This document shows positions 45,651 to 55,074 of a stretch of DNA of 64,000 nt, piece after piece. A program made the position numbers and the translations under genes. Origin of the DNA: Bacteroidota bacterium (lineage in GTDB: Bacteria; Bacteroidota; Bacteroidia; B-17B0; Aurantibacillaceae). Position 1 is the first letter of the stretch; the number at the start of each line of letters is the position of its first letter. The stretch lies in contig CANFTW010000009.1 of assembly GCA_947450025.1 (NCBI GenBank), forward strand, positions 1 to 64,000, in the 5' to 3' direction. Under the pieces are notes generated by a model. The model had not been told where the DNA came from and made no database searches. It worked only from the letters and a program-made list of their open reading frames with translations.

Positions 45651-46922
45651 TTAGTATCCTAAAGTTGTGTTGTAATTTTGTTTTGCCATTAATAATTGAA
45701 TCTCGTGCAGTTTCAAATTAAATTGAGCTTGATTTTCTGCATTTAAATCCACAATATAATCTGACGATGTCATAACGCCATTATCCAATTGACTTGATGA
45801 AGATTTTCGAATTGCAGTTTTTGCTTCTACAATCTTTAAATCCATCGAAATCATTTTTTCTAGTTTTATAATTTCTTCCTGTTGCTGAACTAAAATAGAT
45901 TGAAGATTTAAATCAAATATTTTTTTCTGATTAGTGACAATATCATTATTAATTCGAAGATTATTTTTGTCCTTGCCGGAAGTGTAATACGCTGTTAAAT
46001 TCCATGATAATCCAGCTCCTACCATCCCATAAGGTCTAAAATCATTATTCAAGAAATTATATCCAGGTCGTCCGTAATAACCTCTGCCAAATACAAATAC
46101 TTTAGGTAAGGTGTTTTTAAAGATCATGCCTTCTTTTAATTTCAAGCTATGGCTTTGTAAATCATATAATCGATACTCAGGCCGCATATTGTTAGTTTGT
46201 AAAACAATTTCTTTTTTAGTGTCGGTAAAAACAACAGTTGTATCCATTTTTTTATTTGTAATAATAGACAGTGTTTTATACCAGCCAACTAAATTTGAAT
46301 TAATCTCTTCTAACTTTTGTTGTGTTGTTAAGTATTCAGACTCTAATACTAAAAAGCTACTTTCTAAAGCGGCGCCGTTAGCAACTGCTGATTGCACGTT
46401 TTTTCGTTTAGCTTGCAGTTCATTCATTCGTAAATACATGATTTTTTTGTTTTCTTGCTGTAAGCAAACATTACCATATAGCTGATTAATTCTGTCTTTT
46501 AATTTTAAATACTCAATGTCAACTTGCTGTGCTTGAATTTCAGCAGATTCTTGCTCAATAATTTTTTGCGTTTTAATGGCGCCATAATCTAGGACGTTTT
46601 CTTTTACCTCTAGGCCTAAACTATATTGATCAGGTTTTTGTTTAAACCCTGCTGAACCCGCTCCAGGAAAAGCAAATTCTGTAACCTCACTCTGATATGT
46701 GGCTTGCCCTGCAAGATTTATTTGAGGTAAAAAATTAGTACCCACTTGTTTGGATTTATTGTTGCCAATATCCATATACATTTGCTTTTGCTGTAACAAA
46801 GGATAATTGTCCTTTGCCAAAACCTGCAATTGTTCTAAGGTATATTCCACATTATTTTGAGTATAGGCTTGTAAACTCAATAATAGTAATGTATAACTTA
46901 TGATGTGATGATAAATTCTCAT
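45651..46922 (-). CDS. TolC-family outer-membrane efflux protein
   Basis: 423 residues. Signal peptide (MRIYHHIISYTLLLLSLQAYTQ), then the TolC-like start YTLEQLQVLAKDNYPLLQQKQ and the duplicated helix-strand layout of OEP proteins (QINLAGQATYQSEVTEF; the second half includes GAGLSWNLTAYYTSGKDKN). It forms the outer-membrane exit duct of the pump. It starts 4 bp after the tetR stop codon, so the operon is translated as a tight unit. Confidence 0.9.
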   Translation of the reverse strand: MRIYHHIISYTLLLLSLQAYTQNNVEYTLEQLQVLAKDNYPLLQQKQMYMDIGNNKSKQVGTNFLPQINLAGQATYQSEVTEFAFPGAGSAGFKQKPDQYSLGLEVKENVLDYGAIKTQKIIEQESAEIQAQQVDIEYLKLKDRINQLYGNVCLQQENKKIMYLRMNELQAKRKNVQSAVANGAALESSFLVLESEYLTTQQKLEEINSNLVGWYKTLSIITNKKMDTTVVFTDTKKEIVLQTNNMRPEYRLYDLQSHSLKLKEGMIFKNTLPKVFVFGRGYYGRPGYNFLNNDFRPYGMVGAGLSWNLTAYYTSGKDKNNLRINNDIVTNQKKIFDLNLQSILVQQQEEIIKLEKMISMDLKIVEAKTAIRKSSSSQLDNGVMTSSDYIVDLNAENQAQFNLKLHEIQLLMAKQNYNTTLGY

Positions 46923-46926
46923 AGGT

Positions 46927-47529
46927 TTAGTTTAGTCCTCTTTTTAAGGCGTTAATTAATAAGTCCGCTACAGTGTCTGGATAGTTTTTCATAAACACTT
47001 CAAAATCATGATTGTTCATCCCCGTCGTCATTTGAAATAATCCGGCATTTAAAACTGGATAAGCACATAATGAATGCATAAAGATGTATACTACATACAT
47101 GTTAGATGATTTAAGCTTCCCAGCTTCTTGCAAATTTTCGAAATAGGAAATAAACTTGGCTTTAGGTTTGGATTTCTTTCTTCTACTCAGTAATAAGTCT
47201 GGATTTCGATTAATTTCTCCTAGAATAAATAGTAAAGATTTTGTTTTCAAAAAATCGAAAAATTGATGTATAAAATTCCTCAACTTCTCTTCCCAATGTT
47301 CTTTTTCATCACTCCAAGTTGACACTAGTTCCATAAAATCAGACATCGTTTCATCAAAAATACGTTCAAATAAATTTTCTTTACTTCTAAAATAATAATG
47401 CAAAGAGGCTTTACTAATGCCCGCTTCATCAGCTATATGCTGCATACGAGCTCCTGTATAGCCTTGCTTTTCAAATACTTTTTTAGCGGCATCTAAAATC
47501 TTTTTTTCAGAATCTGTAAGAGATAACAT
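46927..47529 (-). CDS. TetR/AcrR-family transcriptional regulator
   Basis: 200 residues. The N-terminal helix-turn-helix is classical: KKILDAAKKVFEKQGYTGARM, DEAGISKASLHYYFRSKENLFE. The C-terminal ligand domain is unlike any named subgroup I can identify. First gene of the efflux operon. A perfect TetR-type palindrome overlaps its own predicted transcription start, so autorepression and drug-inducible release of the whole operon are likely. Confidence 0.93.
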   Translation of the reverse strand: MLSLTDSEKKILDAAKKVFEKQGYTGARMQHIADEAGISKASLHYYFRSKENLFERIFDETMSDFMELVSTWSDEKEHWEEKLRNFIHQFFDFLKTKSLLFILGEINRNPDLLLSRRKKSKPKAKFISYFENLQEAGKLKSSNMYVVYIFMHSLCAYPVLNAGLFQMTTGMNNHDFEVFMKNYPDTVADLLINALKRGLN

Positions 47530-47549
47530 GTTGGTTTAATAAATTGGTT

Positions 47550-47563
47550 TGACCAAATGGTCA
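47550..47563 (-). promoter_or_regulatory. TetR-type operator
   Basis: TGACCA-AA-TGGTCA, a perfect 6-bp inverted repeat with a 2-base centre, similar to known AcrR/TetR operators. It lies 20 bp before the tetR start and immediately downstream of its -7 box, where a bound repressor would block initiation. Confidence 0.78.
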
Positions 47564-47564
47564 G

Positions 47565-47593
47565 CAAAAGTAATGATTTAAAATTATTGACAA
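47565..47593 (-). promoter_or_regulatory. tetR-efflux operon promoter
   Basis: Minus strand: TTG (47593-47591), an 18-base spacer and TACTTTTG (47572-47565), a full match to TTG-N17-23-TAnnTTTG. The TetR palindrome begins two bases after the -7 box. Confidence 0.65.
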
Positions 47594-47663
47594 AACAAAA
47601 ATCAAAAAAATTTATTCGGTTCATCAATTCTTTTAAAAAGACAAAAACATACTGTTATAATGT

Positions 47664-47671
47664 TATATTTG
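47664..47671 (+). promoter_or_regulatory. Candidate -7 box for the oxidoreductase gene
   Basis: TATATTTG fits TAnnTTTG, 73 bp before the TTG start at 47745. No -33 TTG is seen. Confidence 0.33.
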
Positions 47672-47744
47672 ATAAACAATGTTGCTGTTTATTTGTCTTA
47701 TTCAAAGTTTTATTTAAAATGTTCATTTATACACTACCTATCTG

Positions 47745-49337
47745 TTGAAAAATTTATACAGCTCAGAACTAAGTCACATATCTTACGATGCCATTATTAT
47801 TGGCTCGGGCATGGGAGGTTTAACAACAGCTGCTTGTTTAGCTAAGGCAGGAAAAAAAGTCTTAGTGCTTGAAAAACATTACGTTTCTGGTGGATTTACA
47901 CAAACATTTAAACGTAAAAAATTTGAATGGGATGTTGGAGTTCATTATGTGGGTCAGGTAAATAATCCGAAAAGCTTAATCAGAAAAGCGTTTGATTACA
48001 TCTCAGATGGGAAATTAACATGGGATGATATGGGGGAAGTGTATGATCAAACTACTATTGATGGTGATGTATATGATTTTAAAAAAGGGATTACGCAACA
48101 AATTAATCAAATGCTTGAGTATTTCCCGAATGATGAAAAGGCAATACGCGCATACTATGCTCTTATTTTACAAGTCAGTAAGCATGCATCGCTATTTTTT
48201 ATTGAAAAAACCATGCCTCAATGGTTAAGTTTTTTATTTGGCAATCAACTCAGAAAACGTTTTTTAAAATACTCCAAACTTACTACTCATGAAGTTTTAA
48301 GTCAGCTTACTCAGAATCAAAAACTCATTGCTGTTTTATGTTCACAATGTGGAAACTATGGTTTAACACCTAAAGAAAGTAGTTTTGGTATTCACGCTGT
48401 GGTGGTAGCTCATTATTTAGAGGGCGCCGCATATCCATCAGGAGGGTCAGCTAACATTCATAAAAGTGTAGCATCGGTGATTGAAAAGCATCAAGGCATT
48501 ATTGCCCTTAAAGCAGGAGTAAAAGAAATTATTATTAAAAACAATACAGCTATTGGCGTCGTCATGGAAAATGGCGATCAAATTTTTGCTAAAACCATTG
48601 TGAGTAATGTTGGAGCGCACAATACCTTTAATCATCTAATTGCTACCAAAAATCAAAAATCGATTAATACCGATGAGTTAAATAAGATTGCGCCTTCAGT
48701 CGCTAATGTTTGTTTGTATGTCGGTTTAAATGGGTCTGATCAGGAATTACAATTTCCGAAACATAACTTATGGTTATATAACAACTACCAATTAGATGAT
48801 AGCAATCTAAATCATCAAAATATTAAACATAGTATTTCTCCAGTCATATACATTTCATTTCCATCTGCCAAAGACAGTTTATGGAATGAAAAGTGTCCAG
48901 GGACCTCAACCATTCAAGTCCTTGGCTCCTATTCATATAAATGGGTTCATGAATGGGAAGGCCTCCAATGGCAAAAACGAGGAGATGATTATGACGCTAT
49001 AAAAGACAGTATCAAAACTCAATATTTAAATAAATTATATGAGGTTTTACCTCAAGTAAAAGGACGAGTTGAAATTGCAGAACTTTCAACGCCTCTATCC
49101 ACAAAGCATTTTACAAGTTATGAGCATGGCGAAATATATGGATTAGCGCATTCGCCAAAACGTTTTGAACTGAAACAATTGCGTCCAAAAACCAATTACA
49201 AAAACTTATACCTTACCGGACAAGATATTATTTCAGTTGGTGTTTCATCTGCTATGATTGCGGGAGTGTTTACATCCATAAGTATTTTAAATCGTAATAT
49301 CTTGTGGAGAATCATGCGATATAAAACCGCTAATTAA
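47745..49337 (+). CDS. FAD-dependent oxidoreductase of the carotenoid isomerase / retinol saturase group
   Basis: 530 residues. The N-terminal dinucleotide fold is clear (YDAIIIGSGMGGLTTAACLAKAGKKVLVLEKH), followed by YVSGGFTQTFKRKKFEWDVGVHYVG, which is the CrtISO/all-trans-retinol 13,14-reductase pattern. The C-terminal FAD-contact segment is YLTGQDIISVGVSSAMIAG. It probably isomerises or reduces a polyene or carotenoid; no crt genes are near, so the substrate is open. No ATG is in frame near the start, and TTG at 47745 is the best initiation codon because the fold begins only 13 residues later. It is divergent from the tetR efflux operon, and the TetR operator lies 180 bp upstream. Confidence 0.82.
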   Translation: MKNLYSSELSHISYDAIIIGSGMGGLTTAACLAKAGKKVLVLEKHYVSGGFTQTFKRKKFEWDVGVHYVGQVNNPKSLIRKAFDYISDGKLTWDDMGEVYDQTTIDGDVYDFKKGITQQINQMLEYFPNDEKAIRAYYALILQVSKHASLFFIEKTMPQWLSFLFGNQLRKRFLKYSKLTTHEVLSQLTQNQKLIAVLCSQCGNYGLTPKESSFGIHAVVVAHYLEGAAYPSGGSANIHKSVASVIEKHQGIIALKAGVKEIIIKNNTAIGVVMENGDQIFAKTIVSNVGAHNTFNHLIATKNQKSINTDELNKIAPSVANVCLYVGLNGSDQELQFPKHNLWLYNNYQLDDSNLNHQNIKHSISPVIYISFPSAKDSLWNEKCPGTSTIQVLGSYSYKWVHEWEGLQWQKRGDDYDAIKDSIKTQYLNKLYEVLPQVKGRVEIAELSTPLSTKHFTSYEHGEIYGLAHSPKRFELKQLRPKTNYKNLYLTGQDIISVGVSSAMIAGVFTSISILNRNILWRIMRYKTAN

Positions 49338-49450
49338 GTTCAAAGACAATTTTTTAAATTTAGAAACATTCCAAATAAGCCTTTTTTAGTCTATTTGTAA
49401 ACCTAATTAGGCTTAATCTTGTTACTTAGTTGATAAAAGCATGAAATTTT

Positions 49451-49482
49451 ATTGGAATAAATGCTTCACAATTATACATTTG
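49451..49482 (+). promoter_or_regulatory. sdh operon promoter
   Basis: ATTG (49451-49454), a 20-base spacer and TACATTTG (49475-49482) match the Bacteroidota consensus at both boxes. The SdhC start lies 29 bp downstream. Confidence 0.65.
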
Positions 49483-49510
49483 CCAAGTAAAAATTAAACA
49501 CATTTCTCAT

Positions 49511-50185
49511 ATGAGTCAAGGATTCTTAAAATCATCAATCGGAAAAAAATTTGTAATGGGCCTAACTGGCTTATTCTTGATTACATTTTTAGTAGTACAC
49601 TGCTTCATTAACTGCCTTATCTTTTTTAATGATGGCGGATTAACCTTTAATATTGGCGCCGACTTTATGGCTCACAATTGGTTAATCAGAGCAGGCGAAT
49701 TAGTTTTATTTTTTGGATTAATAGTTCACATTATCCAAGCATTACTTTTAACTTTAGAAAACAAGAAAGCTCGTCCTGTAGGATATGCTAAAATTGACGG
49801 TGCTGCCAACTCATCTTGGTACAGCCGTTCTATGGGTTTATTAGGAACGTTATTATTAATTTTCTTAATCATTCACTTAGTTCATTTCTGGGTTAAATCT
49901 CGTTTTACTGGTTTACCAGGAGAAGATGCAAATGGAAATGAGAACTTATATGCCGTGATGCAAGAAACATTTAAAATGGCATGGGTTGTTGTATTGTATG
50001 CTTTATCTATGATTTCATTATCATACCATTTATTACATGGCTTCCAATCAGCTTTCCAAACATTAGGATTAAATCACAAAGTGTATACGCCAATTATTAA
50101 AAAAGTTGGTATCGCATTTTCAATTCTTATCCCTTTTATTTTCGCTTTAATGCCAATCTTAATGTTTTTAGGCGTTATTAAATAA
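49511..50185 (+). CDS. sdhC: Succinate dehydrogenase / fumarate reductase cytochrome b558 subunit
   Basis: 224 residues with five membrane helices (first at about 14-34), the Bacillus/Wolinella-type single-subunit diheme anchor. Candidate axial histidines are in LVVHCFINC, AHNWLIRAGE, GLIVHIIQ, IIHLVHFW and YHLLHGFQSAF. It binds the flavoprotein/iron-sulphur head and exchanges electrons with menaquinone. Followed by sdhA after 36 bp and under a good promoter. Confidence 0.93.
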   Translation: MSQGFLKSSIGKKFVMGLTGLFLITFLVVHCFINCLIFFNDGGLTFNIGADFMAHNWLIRAGELVLFFGLIVHIIQALLLTLENKKARPVGYAKIDGAANSSWYSRSMGLLGTLLLIFLIIHLVHFWVKSRFTGLPGEDANGNENLYAVMQETFKMAWVVVLYALSMISLSYHLLHGFQSAFQTLGLNHKVYTPIIKKVGIAFSILIPFIFALMPILMFLGVIK

Positions 50186-50221
50186 TTAAAAAATTCAATC
50201 TTACATTCTTAATTTTTCGAT

Positions 50222-52234
50222 ATGAGTAAATTAGATTCAAAAATTCCTGAAGGAGCGATAGACCAAAAATGGTCGAAATACCGCTCTACAGTTCATTTAG
50301 TAAATCCTGCTAACAAACGTAGCTTAGAAGTATTAGTTGTTGGTTCTGGTTTAGCTGGTGCATCAGCAGCATCTTCTTTAGCAGAAATGGGATACAAAGT
50401 AAAAGTATTTTGTTTTCAAGATTCACCTCGTCGTGCACATTCTATTGCAGCGCAAGGAGGCATCAACGCAGCAAAAAATTATCAAAATGATGGTGACTCA
50501 ACTTACCGTTTATTTTACGATACAATTAAAGGTGGTGATTATAGAGCACGTGAAGCAAACGTTCACCGTTTGGCTGAAGTGTCTTCAAACATTATTGATC
50601 AATGTGTGGCTCAAGGTGTGCCTTTAGCTCGCGAATACGGTGGTTTATTAAGTAACCGTTCATTTGGTGGGACTCAAGTACAACGTACATTTTATGCTGC
50701 TGGTCAAACTGGTCAACAATTATTATTAGGTGCTTACTCAGCTTTACAACGTCAAGTTGGTATGGGTGCTGTTGAATTATGTGCTCGTCACGAAATGTTA
50801 GATGTAGTTACTATTGATGGCGTTACTCGTGGTATCATCGCTCGTAATTTAATAACTGGCGAAATGGAAAAACATTTCGGTCATGCTGTTTTATTATGTA
50901 CAGGTGGCTACGGAAACGTTTTCTACTTATCTACAAATGCAATGGGAAGTAACGTAACGGCTGCTTGGAAAGCTCACAAAAAAGGTGCTTTCTTTGGTAA
51001 TCCTTGTTATACACAAATTCACCCAACTTGTATTCCAGTTTCTGGTGATCACCAATCTAAATTAACTTTAATGTCTGAATCGTTACGTAACGATGGACGT
51101 ATTTGGGTTCCAAAAAAGAAAGATGATAACCGTAAACCAACCGATATTCCTGAAGAAGAAAGAGATTATTATTTAGAGCGTCGTTACCCTGCATTTGGTA
51201 ACTTAGTACCTCGTGACGTGGCTTCTCGTGGAGCTAAAGAACGTTGTGATGCTGGTTATGGTGTTGGTAATTCTAAAATGGCGGTGTACTTAGATTTCGC
51301 ATTTAATACAGCACGTTACGGAAGAACAGAAGCTACTAAGCGTAATATTCAAAACCCAAGCCAAGAAGAAATTATGCGCTTAGGGAAAGAAGTCGTAAAA
51401 GAAAAATACGGTAACTTGTTTGATATGTATCAACAAATTACTGGCGAAAATCCATACGAAGTGCCAATGCGCATTTATCCTGCGGTTCACTATACCATGG
51501 GTGGATTATGGGTAGATTACAACTTAATGACCACTGTCAAAGGTTTATATGCATTAGGTGAAGCTAATTTCTCTGACCACGGAGCTAACCGTTTAGGTGC
51601 TTCTGCTTTAATGCAAGGTTTAGCAGATGGCTATTTCGTAATACCTTATACATTAGGTGTGTATTTATCTGAAGAAGTTTCTCGTATGAGTGCTGAAAAA
51701 GATAAAGCAGATTCTATAGATAAATTAAAAACAAAACATCCTGCATTTGATGCGGCTTTAAAAGAGCAAACTGATTTAATCAATAAATTCTTAAACATTA
51801 AAGGAACTAAATCAGTAGAAAGTTTCCACAAACGTTTAGGATTAATTATGTGGAACAAATGTGGTATGGCTCGTAACAAACAAGGTTTAACTGAAGCTAT
51901 TGCTGAAATACAAGCATTGCGTAAAGAATTCTGGAGTGATGTACGTGTATTAGGAAGTGCGGATGAGTTCAATCCAGATTTAGAAAAAGCTGGTCGTGTA
52001 GCAGATTTCATCGAGTTAGGAGAGTTAATGTGTAAAGATGCATTACACCGCGAAGAAAGCTGTGGTGGTCACTTCCGTGAAGAACACCAAACAGAAGATG
52101 GTGAAGCAAAACGTGATGACGTGAACTTTGCTTATGTTGCTGCTTGGGAATACAAAGGCGAAAGTAACTGGGAATTAAACAAAGAGGAATTAAAATACGA
52201 GAATATTAAAATCGCACAACGATCATATAAATAA
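50222..52234 (+). CDS. sdhA: Succinate dehydrogenase / fumarate reductase flavoprotein subunit
   Basis: 670 residues. The FAD-binding [10 protein letters not shown] motif is at 41-50, and the covalent FAD attachment is at His73 ([15 protein letters not shown]). Substrate-site motifs are present ([46 protein letters not shown]), and the C-terminal domain is complete. Codons are strongly biased (CGT for Arg, TTA for Leu, GGT for Gly) compared with neighbouring genes, which fits high expression. Catalyses succinate to fumarate at the inner membrane, and the reverse in fumarate respiration. Confidence 0.96.
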   Translation: MSKLDSKIPEGAIDQKWSKYRSTVHLVNPANKRSLEVLVVGSGLAGASAASSLAEMGYKVKVFCFQDSPRRAHSIAAQGGINAAKNYQNDGDSTYRLFYDTIKGGDYRAREANVHRLAEVSSNIIDQCVAQGVPLAREYGGLLSNRSFGGTQVQRTFYAAGQTGQQLLLGAYSALQRQVGMGAVELCARHEMLDVVTIDGVTRGIIARNLITGEMEKHFGHAVLLCTGGYGNVFYLSTNAMGSNVTAAWKAHKKGAFFGNPCYTQIHPTCIPVSGDHQSKLTLMSESLRNDGRIWVPKKKDDNRKPTDIPEEERDYYLERRYPAFGNLVPRDVASRGAKERCDAGYGVGNSKMAVYLDFAFNTARYGRTEATKRNIQNPSQEEIMRLGKEVVKEKYGNLFDMYQQITGENPYEVPMRIYPAVHYTMGGLWVDYNLMTTVKGLYALGEANFSDHGANRLGASALMQGLADGYFVIPYTLGVYLSEEVSRMSAEKDKADSIDKLKTKHPAFDAALKEQTDLINKFLNIKGTKSVESFHKRLGLIMWNKCGMARNKQGLTEAIAEIQALRKEFWSDVRVLGSADEFNPDLEKAGRVADFIELGELMCKDALHREESCGGHFREEHQTEDGEAKRDDVNFAYVAAWEYKGESNWELNKEELKYENIKIAQRSYK

Positions 52235-52242
52235 TAGAAACT

Positions 52243-53007
52243 ATGGGATCAGGACACGGAACAGAATTGAATCTAACTTTAAAAGTTTGGAGACAAAAAA
52301 ATACAAAAGCAACAGGTAGCTTTGAAACACATCAATTAACTGGCATCTCAACTGATATGTCGTTTTTAGAGATGTTTGATGTATTAAACGAAAAATTAAT
52401 TAGCGAAGGCAAAGAAGCCATCGCCTTTGATCACGATTGCCGCGAAGGCATTTGTGGTATGTGCAGTATGTACATCAATGGTCGTCCACACGGACCAAAA
52501 CAAGGTGTAACGACTTGCCAATTACATATGCGTTCTTTCAAAAATGGAGACACAATTGTTGTGGAACCATGGAGAAGTGCTGCATTTCCAGTTATTAAAG
52601 ATTTAGCTGTAGATAGAGGTGCATTTGATAGAATTATTGCAAGTGGCGGTTACATTTCTGTAAACACTGGTAATGCACAAGATGCAAATAACATTTTAAT
52701 TCCTAAAACAGACGCAGATGAATCTTTTGGAGCAGCGGCTTGTATTGGTTGTGGAGCTTGTGTAGCAGCTTGTAAAAATGGTTCTGCGATGTTGTTTGTT
52801 TCAGCAAAAGTTTCTCAATTAGCATTATTACCTCAAGGACAAGTTGAGCGTAAAGAGCGTGTTAAGAAAATGGTTGAGGCAATGGATGCTGAAGGATTTG
52901 GTAACTGTACAAACACAGGAGCTTGCGAAGCTGAATGCCCTAAAGGAATTTCTTTAGAAAACATTGCTCGTATGAACCGTGAATTAATGGGCGCAACTTT
53001 TAAATAA
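52243..53007 (+). CDS. sdhB: Succinate dehydrogenase / fumarate reductase iron-sulphur subunit
   Basis: 254 residues. The [2Fe-2S] cluster Cys are C66, C71, C74 (CREGICGMC) and C92. The second domain carries [11 protein letters not shown] and [15 protein letters not shown] for the [4Fe-4S] and [3Fe-4S] clusters. It passes electrons from the flavin to the cytochrome subunit. It starts 8 bp after sdhA and shares its codon bias. Confidence 0.96.
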   Translation: MGSGHGTELNLTLKVWRQKNTKATGSFETHQLTGISTDMSFLEMFDVLNEKLISEGKEAIAFDHDCREGICGMCSMYINGRPHGPKQGVTTCQLHMRSFKNGDTIVVEPWRSAAFPVIKDLAVDRGAFDRIIASGGYISVNTGNAQDANNILIPKTDADESFGAAACIGCGACVAACKNGSAMLFVSAKVSQLALLPQGQVERKERVKKMVEAMDAEGFGNCTNTGACEAECPKGISLENIARMNRELMGATFK

Positions 53008-53021
53008 TTAGTGTCAATCAT

Positions 53022-53055
53022 AAAAAAAGCCCTACAATATTGTGGGGCTTTTTTA
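53022..53055. terminator. Bidirectional terminator between sdhB and holB
   Basis: AAAAAAGCCCTACAAT and ATTGTGGGGCTTTTTT pair over 16 bp with one G-U. A and T runs on each side allow function for both convergent transcripts. Confidence 0.88.
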
Positions 53056-53065
53056 TTTAAAAAAA

Positions 53066-54190
53066 TTATGCTGGACGGTTAATCATTTCATTTGTTTTCA
53101 TAATCAAATCCATAAATAAAATTTTAGGATTTGCATTACGTTCAATATGATAAAATGCCGAATTAAATTCTTCTAATAATTTCTCATAATTACGTTGATG
53201 AACAAAACGAGCAAACTTTGTAATAAATTCTTTTTCTTCTCCAGAATGCCTCACTAAATCAGCACTTCCAAAATTAAACATTAAACAGTCTCTAAATATT
53301 TCTAAGCCATATTGTAAAAATTGTTTTTGTTTTTCTCTCCCCGATCTGGCGTTTTCATCAATCCACGCCACCGCTTTAACAGCATCGAACTTTAGAGCAA
53401 TTAACATAAACGTTCTAAAATTTTGCAGGTAAGCCGTGCCACCATCTAAATGTTGTAGCAACAATTGTGCTTCGCGATAACTACCATCACTCAATAAAGC
53501 AGCTTGCTTAGCAGCTTGTGGTTGACAACTAAATTCATCTACTAAACCTGTAATGATATCTTCATTATCGATTTTATAAAACGAAATTTGTTGTACACGA
53601 GAAATAATCGTTGCTAATAATTGATCGGGATGATTACATACTAATAAAAACAAGGTTTGTTCAGGCGGCTCTTCTAATATTTTTAAAAGCTTATTTGCAG
53701 ATGAAGCATTCATTTTTTCAGGCTGCCAGATAATCATAATCTTATAGCCACCCTCGTAGCTGGTATAGGATAGTTTTTTTAAAATATCATTGGCTTCGTC
53801 AGTAGGAATAGTAGGCTGTTTATTCTCAGCACTTAAACTATCAAACCAATCATGAACTGTCAGGTAGGGAGCCTCAATAAATGTTTCTCTAAATTCCGGC
53901 AATAAATCATTACTTGTACGAACATTTTTACTAAGCGGTATAGGAAATACTAAATGTAAATCTGGATGAATTAACTTACTAACCTTTAAACAAGAAGGGC
54001 AAACACCGCATGAATCATGTGGTTGCTTATTTTGGCAAAATAAATATTGCACAAAGGCAAAGGCAGCAGGTAAATTTCCACTTCCTTCTGGTCCAGTAAA
54101 CATTAATGCATGAGGAACCCTCCCATCTTGCAGCATGTTTAATAATTTTTCTTTAACTGGTTTTTGACCTATGATGTTTTTGAAAAGCAC
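53066..54190 (-). CDS. holB: DNA polymerase III delta' subunit
   Basis: 374 residues, AAA+ clamp-loader fold. The opening FKNIIGQKPVKEKLLNMLQDGRVPHALMF is typical. The zinc finger is complete (C52, C61, C64, C67). The P-loop is degenerate (GPEGSGNL, with Asn39 in place of the catalytic Lys), as expected for delta', which does not hydrolyse ATP. The sensor-1 region reads LLKILEEPPEQTLFLLVCN. It loads the sliding clamp with DnaX and HolA. Divergent from nadD with a 79-bp gap. Confidence 0.93.
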   Translation of the reverse strand: MLFKNIIGQKPVKEKLLNMLQDGRVPHALMFTGPEGSGNLPAAFAFVQYLFCQNKQPHDSCGVCPSCLKVSKLIHPDLHLVFPIPLSKNVRTSNDLLPEFRETFIEAPYLTVHDWFDSLSAENKQPTIPTDEANDILKKLSYTSYEGGYKIMIIWQPEKMNASSANKLLKILEEPPEQTLFLLVCNHPDQLLATIISRVQQISFYKIDNEDIITGLVDEFSCQPQAAKQAALLSDGSYREAQLLLQHLDGGTAYLQNFRTFMLIALKFDAVKAVAWIDENARSGREKQKQFLQYGLEIFRDCLMFNFGSADLVRHSGEEKEFITKFARFVHQRNYEKLLEEFNSAFYHIERNANPKILFMDLIMKTNEMINRPA

Positions 54191-54269
54191 AGGCTAATTT
54201 ACATATTTAGATGATTAAAAAATTAAAAATATTAAGCATCATTAAATGAAAAATGATGTTTAATTTTAC

Positions 54270-54848
54270 ATGATGCATATTGGTTTATTTTTTGGTTCGT
54301 TTAATCCTATTCATGTAGGACATATGGTTTTAGCTAACTATATGGCGGCCTATACAGACATAGAACAAGTTTGGTTTATTGTTTCACCACACAACCCTTT
54401 GAAAGAAAAATCTTCCTTACTCAACCAAAATCAACGGTTACATATGGTCAATTTAGCCATTGGAGACAATGATACCTTTAAAAGTAGTAATATAGAATTT
54501 GGATTAACACAGCCGTCTTATACAATTAATACATTGGCACATTTAAAAGAAAAATATCCACAACATCGTTTTTCATTAATCATTGGAGAAGATAATTTAG
54601 CGTCATTCTCAAAATGGAAAAACTACGAGGAGATTCTTAAAAATCATAAACTGTTCGTTTATCCTCGCCCTAATTGTAATTCTGACGAGTTAAACACACA
54701 TCCAAATGTTATTCTAACTGAAGCTCCATTAATGAATATCTCTTCAACCATGATTCGTCAGGCAATAAAAGATAAAAAAGATGTCTCTTTCTTTGTTCCT
54801 CTTGCTGTATGGCAATACCTTGATGAAATGAGTTTTTACAAGAAATAA
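54270..54848 (+). CDS. nadD: Nicotinate-nucleotide adenylyltransferase
   Basis: 192 residues. The nucleotidyltransferase (T/H)xGH motif appears as FFGSFNPIHVGHMVLAN, and the ISSTMIR motif sits near the C-terminus. It makes deamido-NAD from nicotinate mononucleotide and ATP. Two adjacent ATG codons start the frame (54270 and 54273); the second gives the family's usual MHIGLFFGSFNP start. Confidence 0.93.
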   Translation: MMHIGLFFGSFNPIHVGHMVLANYMAAYTDIEQVWFIVSPHNPLKEKSSLLNQNQRLHMVNLAIGDNDTFKSSNIEFGLTQPSYTINTLAHLKEKYPQHRFSLIIGEDNLASFSKWKNYEEILKNHKLFVYPRPNCNSDELNTHPNVILTEAPLMNISSTMIRQAIKDKKDVSFFVPLAVWQYLDEMSFYKK

Positions 54849-54851
54849 TTC

Positions 54852-55042
54852 TTAGGAATCCTATAATTTTTTAAAAATAAGGAAGGATAGATTATTTTCT
54901 TTTCATTCCTAAAATTTCGTGAATAATCTATATTTTACAAGCTTTTGGCCTATATTATGGCGTATTTTTTGATAAAATTTTGATTGTTAGGAATACTATT
55001 TGTAGTCAAATGCCATTATGTTTTAAGGGAATAGTTTCCTAA
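54852..55042. repeat. Cluster of TTAGGAAT-type 8-mers in an intergenic region
   Basis: TTAGGAAT occurs at 54852-54859 and 54987-54994, its reverse ATTCCTAA at 54905-54912, and a one-mismatch reverse copy TTTCCTAA at 55035-55042. All lie within the 226 bp between nadD and the next T9SS gene. Possibly a regulator's sites; chance is not excluded. Confidence 0.4.
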
Positions 55043-55074
55043 TATTGTATTAGTAATTTTTAATAATCAGATAA

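Noticed and set aside
46111-46485. 124-codon plus-strand frame within the TolC-like gene
   Set aside because: Antisense shadow with Cys/Phe/Ser-rich composition and no context as a gene.
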